Below are positions 13,149-17,134 of a stretch of DNA of 17,134 nucleotides, in pieces. The DNA is from DHVE2 group archaeon (GTDB taxonomy: Archaea; Thermoplasmatota; Thermoplasmata; Thermoplasmatales; Aciduliprofundaceae), in the NCBI GenBank assembly GCA_026986135.1, contig JALSPD010000034.1, forward strand, positions 1 through 17,134. The letters are read 5' to 3'. Every line of letters begins with the position of its first letter. Position 1 is the first letter of the stretch. The notes beneath the pieces are model-generated. The model worked only from the letters and a program-made list of their open reading frames with translations. It was not told where the DNA came from and did not search any database. Position numbers and translations under genes: made by a program.

Positions 13149-16100
13149 ATGATACGAATTATTCGCCTGCCCTTTATAGGTGAAGAGAGAACACGCATTT
13201 TAGTTGATAATGGATATGATATTGAGAGAATAAAGAACGCAGCTCCGGAAGAGATTGCTTCCCTTTTGCATGTAAGCAAGTATATTGCGTATCTTATAAT
13301 TAAAGCAGCGAGGGAATTGAATGTGGAGTCAGTACCAGATGAGTTGATTTCAAAGGAGACTCTCTGTCCAAAATGTGGGAATGTTATAACCGAACTTGAG
13401 TATGAGTGCGGTAAATGTGGGTATCCCATAAAGGATATGGATATTGAGGAATACGAGAAAAATATAAGTGAGTATGTGGATACCTATATCAAATTATCAA
13501 AATCCCCAAGAGATATTGCACTTTGGGAGAAATTGCAGAGAATCTATGAAGATCTCGGGAATGTGGAGGAGGCACTTGATGTATCTCTAAGAATAGATCT
13601 CCTTAAAGATCAGGGTTTTTCCCCAGAAGATACCCATGATGAGCAATATGAAATGGCTGATGTTGAGGGTTCCTCAGAGAGTATTTCTGAGCTCCCCTAT
13701 ATCACCGAGAAGAAGGTTACAAAAACAAAATTCAAAAATGGGCTTGTAAACGGGTTTGGCGTAAAAAAATCTCATTTTGTTTCTCACAGGGATAGAAGAC
13801 CATTAGTCTCCTTATTTATCGCGGCTGTAATTGTAATGGGTGTATTCACATTCCTGTTTTTCTCTTCTCCTCCATATTCCGTGGATGGAAATATTTCAGA
13901 ATGGGGTAAGGTACCTTCATATCACACTTTTTCTAGCAGCATATCCTCTTTAAAGATGGGTGAGTACGGTAATTACTACTATTTTGCAATACTTGGTACT
14001 CTGGATATTTCCGGTGGAGTGGATATCCTTATAGATAGTGATGGAAATCCCTCCACAGGATACACTTATGGTTTGTTGGGTGCTGAGTATCGGTTGCATA
14101 TTTATTCTGATAGTGGGATTTTAAAAGCGATTCTCTACCATTTTGAATCCAATGACACTTTGAACTGGAATGGATGGACCTATGATGGAGGTGTAAGGGC
14201 CTCAGGCGGTCCACATGGAATAGAGCTCCAGGTACCGAAGACTATATTCACTCAAAATACTGTGGTGGAAATAATTAACGGAGATCAGAATACATATCCC
14301 ATAGGTCTGTTTAAACCCCTTGTAATTGCCCATGTTGCGCTTTATGGTGGGGCAGCCGAAAATGGAACCCTGTTGGGTAAGCTTTATCTCAACAATACCT
14401 ATTTCCGCAAAGTTGATCTTCAAGGGATAAAATTGCTAAATGGCGGAAATGCACATTCCACAAAGATTGATCTCTATGTAAACGGCTCCATTCTTGGTAC
14501 TGCAAAATTGGGGGAATTTGTGGATTTTAAACATGAAGTTGAAGTGAATAGGGGTCTGGTCGTGGATCTTTACTATGGGGGTGGTGGTGCCTCTGGGAGT
14601 ACCATTGTTCCGTATGTTACAGATGTTCTGGGTGCAGGTATTAGGAGTGTCACTACAGGCGATGGTTTCTATGTTAAGGTTGAACCTGCTAAGCCAGTGA
14701 TTGATGGTGTGTATGCGGACTGGTCACCCTACAGGAATAATGACACTTCTGGAGATGCTATGGCTCCGGAGGACATTGTTGCCTATGCAAAATATGTAGA
14801 AGAGAGAATGACGTATTTTTATCTCCAGACAAGGGGTAGAATAGCGAATGGTATGCTTCTGCCTGTGTATCATGGCGGTCCAGAGGACAGTGATAGAGAT
14901 GGAATTCCTGATTCTGAGGATCCCTATCCCCATGATTTCAACAATGACGGAATAAAGGATGAGGATAGCTATGTGGTGGTCAATGGGAATCGTGTCCCCG
15001 ATATTGATGGAGATGGTGTTCCTGATTATCCTCATGGTGAAGACTACTGGCTAAATACAACTATCCCGAACAGCACTGAGTTTCCAGAGGAGTTTAGGGG
15101 CAGGAAAGTAAGCATATATATTGGACCACCCCGTGGGGCAGAACCTTTGTATCCATATGATTATATTGAAGTTTATATAAGTGGTAGCGATGGATTTGAA
15201 ATGGGGGGCATAAAGGCCGAGTATCTGTTCAGGTTGTATGGTGTTGGAGGAAAAATATCTGGATTTGAGTTTTATAAGTATGATGGAAACAAATTCGTCA
15301 GGACAAATATCAGTTTCAATTTGCATGATGACCTTGCAAAGGGATGGTCAAGGTTGGAGTTCAGGATGCCATTATCCGTTGGAGATCGGGATGTTCTCTA
15401 CAGGATAGTTAGTTATGGTTCTCTGTACGAGGATATTGCACATAGGCCATTTAGGAGATCGTTGGCTCCTCCAAATGGGCCTATTCATGTGGATTTTAAC
15501 GAGAGAATGGCAAAGTTAAAAAATGCAGATAGGAACATAATGATTGATCCCGATAGTGATGATTTTGCCGGTTATTTTGCCAGAGAAATAAAGAATAAAT
15601 ACTCTTCTGAGGTTGATTTAGACATTCTCTCCAGATGGATTTCAACACTTGATCTTGAGAAGGGTGTGGAAAGTACCCATGTGTTCACAGGAAAGGATTT
15701 CATTGATGGTGATGTATCGCATTTCAAAGAGGAGGATTATGCATATCAGAAAATGAAGGAATTAATAAAAACCAGAGGCTTGAGACCCATTTACAGGGTA
15801 GAATTGCTTAACGAAACGGTGTTCAGGGAGGAATGGGAAAATCTTACTGAGGATACCAAGAGATGGGAGATATTGCACTGGATGCATGATCTTGAGAAGT
15901 TCAGGCTGGATGGACCAAGATATGATAATCCCTACAAACTTAACTGGTACGACGAGAAGGCTATAAGAAGTATTGAATGGTTGGTGTACCGTTTATCCAT
16001 GGATATAAATAACTGGCGCCTGGGATTTGAAATAGTGAAAGGGATTAAAAGTATTGATGATGCTAAAATAGGACCTTTCCTGGCAGTTTATCCATCAAAG

Positions 16101-17134
16101 GATGCAAGATTGGCCGATTGGAGTACAACTCGTTCAAGATCTGGACCAACCTATACTGTCACGTTCCAGCTGGTACGATGGCACAGTGGAACCAGTGATT
16201 GCAATGGTGATAATGATGGTTATCTGAAAATAACCCTTGGGAGCTTTGTATATAATACTGCAGAGGTGGAGGACGATGATACATGGAATGCCAAGATAAT
16301 TCTTACAAACAGCAATAATTCAGGTACAACTGCCTATGTACGCATTGAGAACTGGGAGGATGATAGCGGTCTCTGTGGTGGGGATGATGATTTCGGAAGT
16401 GCATCTTTTACTTACAACATCCAGACAAAAACATGGAGTGGATCCTCAAGTGTACCTTATGTACACACCTCTGGAGATGATGGTTCAGCGGATGATTGGT
16501 TTGTTATAGAAAGCGATTGGGACAATGAAGCCAGTCTTGGTGTATACGGTGTTGGTACGGGTGGAGATCCAAATTATGGAGGATGGTGCATCAACGATCC
16601 TTGGGACAGTCCAACCCTGATAAAATATTACGGGGGTGCTCATTACTGGGGCATAGGCATCTATGTGATAAGCTTTTTTGCCTTCTATGTGCCTGCAGGT
16701 ACGCAGATAAGTGTTTATTTGCAACCATCAAATTATAACTATGATCTATATCTTTACAATACCTCTGGATACAGAGTTGCTGCATCCACCAATGGCGGCA
16801 CAGCACAGGACTCAATAACCTATACTGCAGATAAATCAGGATTCTGGTACCTTGGTATAAACGCAACGGGAGGGTATTCTGATTGGTTCCAGTTCTGGTT
16901 CACTTCAGGACCTGATGATAAAGATTATGTTGATATATCTCCTGTAACGGGGGCTGGAGATACAGGGTACCTCATTCAGTCTTATGGCGGTGTGACATAC
17001 TATGATGTAAGTGATGAATGGAAGTTTTACATTCCCCCCTCATGGATAAGCGGTCATGGGGTGATATACTTCTGGATGAAACCCAATCCAAATGCCAATT
17101 TCAATGTTGAGCTTTATGATCCTGAAGGCAATCT
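13149..17134 (+). CDS. giant single-span membrane protein with cytoplasmic HhH/zinc ribbon and large ectodomain (3' end beyond window)
   Basis: I translated this frame through to the window edge: 1328 codons, no stop. Residues 1-217 look cytoplasmic: a helix-hairpin-helix-like stretch at about 20-55 (GYDIERIKNAAPEEIASLL then SKYIAYLIIKAAREL, as in RadA-type N-domains), a zinc ribbon (Cys73, 76, 87, 90), and TPR-like helices (LWEKLQRIYEDLGNVEEALD). A basic stretch precedes one transmembrane helix at about 218-240. Outside follow two modules opening V-D-G-N-I-S-E-W (245-252) and I-D-G-V-Y-A-D-W (518-525), acidic D-x-D-x-D-G repeats (580-588, 618-626), a helical segment (about 780-1000), a D/N-rich beta part with Cys1018, 1076 and 1147, and PPC-like beta domains from about 1160 and 1258. 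ATG 13149 is the first start after an in-frame stop. Family unknown; a sensor, adhesin or envelope protein are possible. Confidence 0.85.
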   Translation, partial: MIRIIRLPFIGEERTRILVDNGYDIERIKNAAPEEIASLLHVSKYIAYLIIKAARELNVESVPDELISKETLCPKCGNVITELEYECGKCGYPIKDMDIEEYEKNISEYVDTYIKLSKSPRDIALWEKLQRIYEDLGNVEEALDVSLRIDLLKDQGFSPEDTHDEQYEMADVEGSSESISELPYITEKKVTKTKFKNGLVNGFGVKKSHFVSHRDRRPLVSLFIAAVIVMGVFTFLFFSSPPYSVDGNISEWGKVPSYHTFSSSISSLKMGEYGNYYYFAILGTLDISGGVDILIDSDGNPSTGYTYGLLGAEYRLHIYSDSGILKAILYHFESNDTLNWNGWTYDGGVRASGGPHGIELQVPKTIFTQNTVVEIINGDQNTYPIGLFKPLVIAHVALYGGAAENGTLLGKLYLNNTYFRKVDLQGIKLLNGGNAHSTKIDLYVNGSILGTAKLGEFVDFKHEVEVNRGLVVDLYYGGGGASGSTIVPYVTDVLGAGIRSVTTGDGFYVKVEPAKPVIDGVYADWSPYRNNDTSGDAMAPEDIVAYAKYVEERMTYFYLQTRGRIANGMLLPVYHGGPEDSDRDGIPDSEDPYPHDFNNDGIKDEDSYVVVNGNRVPDIDGDGVPDYPHGEDYWLNTTIPNSTEFPEEFRGRKVSIYIGPPRGAEPLYPYDYIEVYISGSDGFEMGGIKAEYLFRLYGVGGKISGFEFYKYDGNKFVRTNISFNLHDDLAKGWSRLEFRMPLSVGDRDVLYRIVSYGSLYEDIAHRPFRRSLAPPNGPIHVDFNERMAKLKNADRNIMIDPDSDDFAGYFAREIKNKYSSEVDLDILSRWISTLDLEKGVESTHVFTGKDFIDGDVSHFKEEDYAYQKMKELIKTRGLRPIYRVELLNETVFREEWENLTEDTKRWEILHWMHDLEKFRLDGPRYDNPYKLNWYDEKAIRSIEWLVYRLSMDINNWRLGFEIVKGIKSIDDAKIGPFLAVYPSKDARLADWSTTRSRSGPTYTVTFQLVRWHSGTSDCNGDNDGYLKITLGSFVYNTAEVEDDDTWNAKIILTNSNNSGTTAYVRIENWEDDSGLCGGDDDFGSASFTYNIQTKTWSGSSSVPYVHTSGDDGSADDWFVIESDWDNEASLGVYGVGTGGDPNYGGWCINDPWDSPTLIKYYGGAHYWGIGIYVISFFAFYVPAGTQISVYLQPSNYNYDLYLYNTSGYRVAASTNGGTAQDSITYTADKSGFWYLGINATGGYSDWFQFWFTSGPDDKDYVDISPVTGAGDTGYLIQSYGGVTYYDVSDEWKFYIPPSWISGHGVIYFWMKPNPNANFNVELYDPEGN

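Noticed and set aside
13085..13429. A 114-codon minus-strand frame over the start of the giant gene
   Set aside because: It is antisense to the helix-hairpin-helix and zinc-ribbon codons, which are clearly coding on the plus strand. Its low-complexity sequence has no family-like motif and no promoter.
14029..16866. Several minus-strand frames of 61-103 codons inside the giant gene
   Set aside because: They are antisense to a continuous plus-strand frame of over 1300 codons with recognisable motifs. Their His/Ile-rich composition is typical of antisense shadows.
1..17134. CRISPR arrays, tRNA or rRNA genes, insertion sequences, integrase or attachment repeats
   Set aside because: Reading both strands I saw no regularly spaced direct repeats, no cloverleaf-like segment, no transposase or integrase motif and no terminal inverted repeats. 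A tRNAscan or repeat search could still catch something missed by eye.

Overview
The window looks archaeal, most likely a euryarchaeote of the Thermoplasmatota. Aciduliprofundum-like (DHVE2) organisms are my best guess; this is inference from gene content and general impression, not from a search. Supporting signs are an archaeal-type Dph2, a UPF0201 protein, a 6-phospho-3-hexuloisomerase, an FtsZ-superfamily protein, large membrane-anchored surface proteins rich in N-x-S/T sequons, and AT-rich TATA-like boxes about 23-30 nt upstream of most promoter-proximal start codons (leaderless-type genes). Shine-Dalgarno motifs are clearest in front of genes inside operons.

Positions 1-1177 (minus strand): a compact FtsZ/tubulin-like GTPase homologue, a stand-alone Lrp/AsnC ligand-binding (RAM) domain, and the 5' end of truA, which is cut by the window edge. 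Positions 1274-4690: an alpha/beta hydrolase (plus), a 190-bp stretch that may hold a decayed small gene, an HD-domain hydrolase (minus) divergent from a site-2-type M50 membrane protease (plus), and a small Cys-containing protein whose gene overlaps the end of the protease gene. Positions 4711-7133: an MFS transporter (minus) divergent from a CPBP/Rce1-type membrane protease with a C-terminal zinc ribbon (plus).

Positions 7045-8973 (minus): a tight operon of an endonuclease IV-like TIM-barrel protein, 6-phospho-3-hexuloisomerase and UPF0201. The last gene overlaps the CPBP gene tail-to-tail by 89 bp. Positions 9048-11859 (plus): dph2, then a secreted, membrane-anchored protein built of about five degenerate beta-domain repeats. 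Positions 11848-13002 (minus): a class I aminotransferase.

Positions 13149-17134 (plus): one uninterrupted reading frame of at least 1328 codons that runs off the right edge. It has a short N-terminal cytoplasmic part (helix-hairpin-helix-like segment, four-Cys zinc ribbon, TPR-like helices), one transmembrane helix near residues 218-240, and a huge ectodomain with two D-G...D/E-W modules, an acidic calcium-type repeat, and tandem PPC-like beta domains. This protein and the compact FtsZ-like protein are the two most unusual items.

I found no rRNA, tRNA, CRISPR array, insertion sequence or obvious integrase. The window reads as chromosome with many membrane and surface functions rather than a mobile island.
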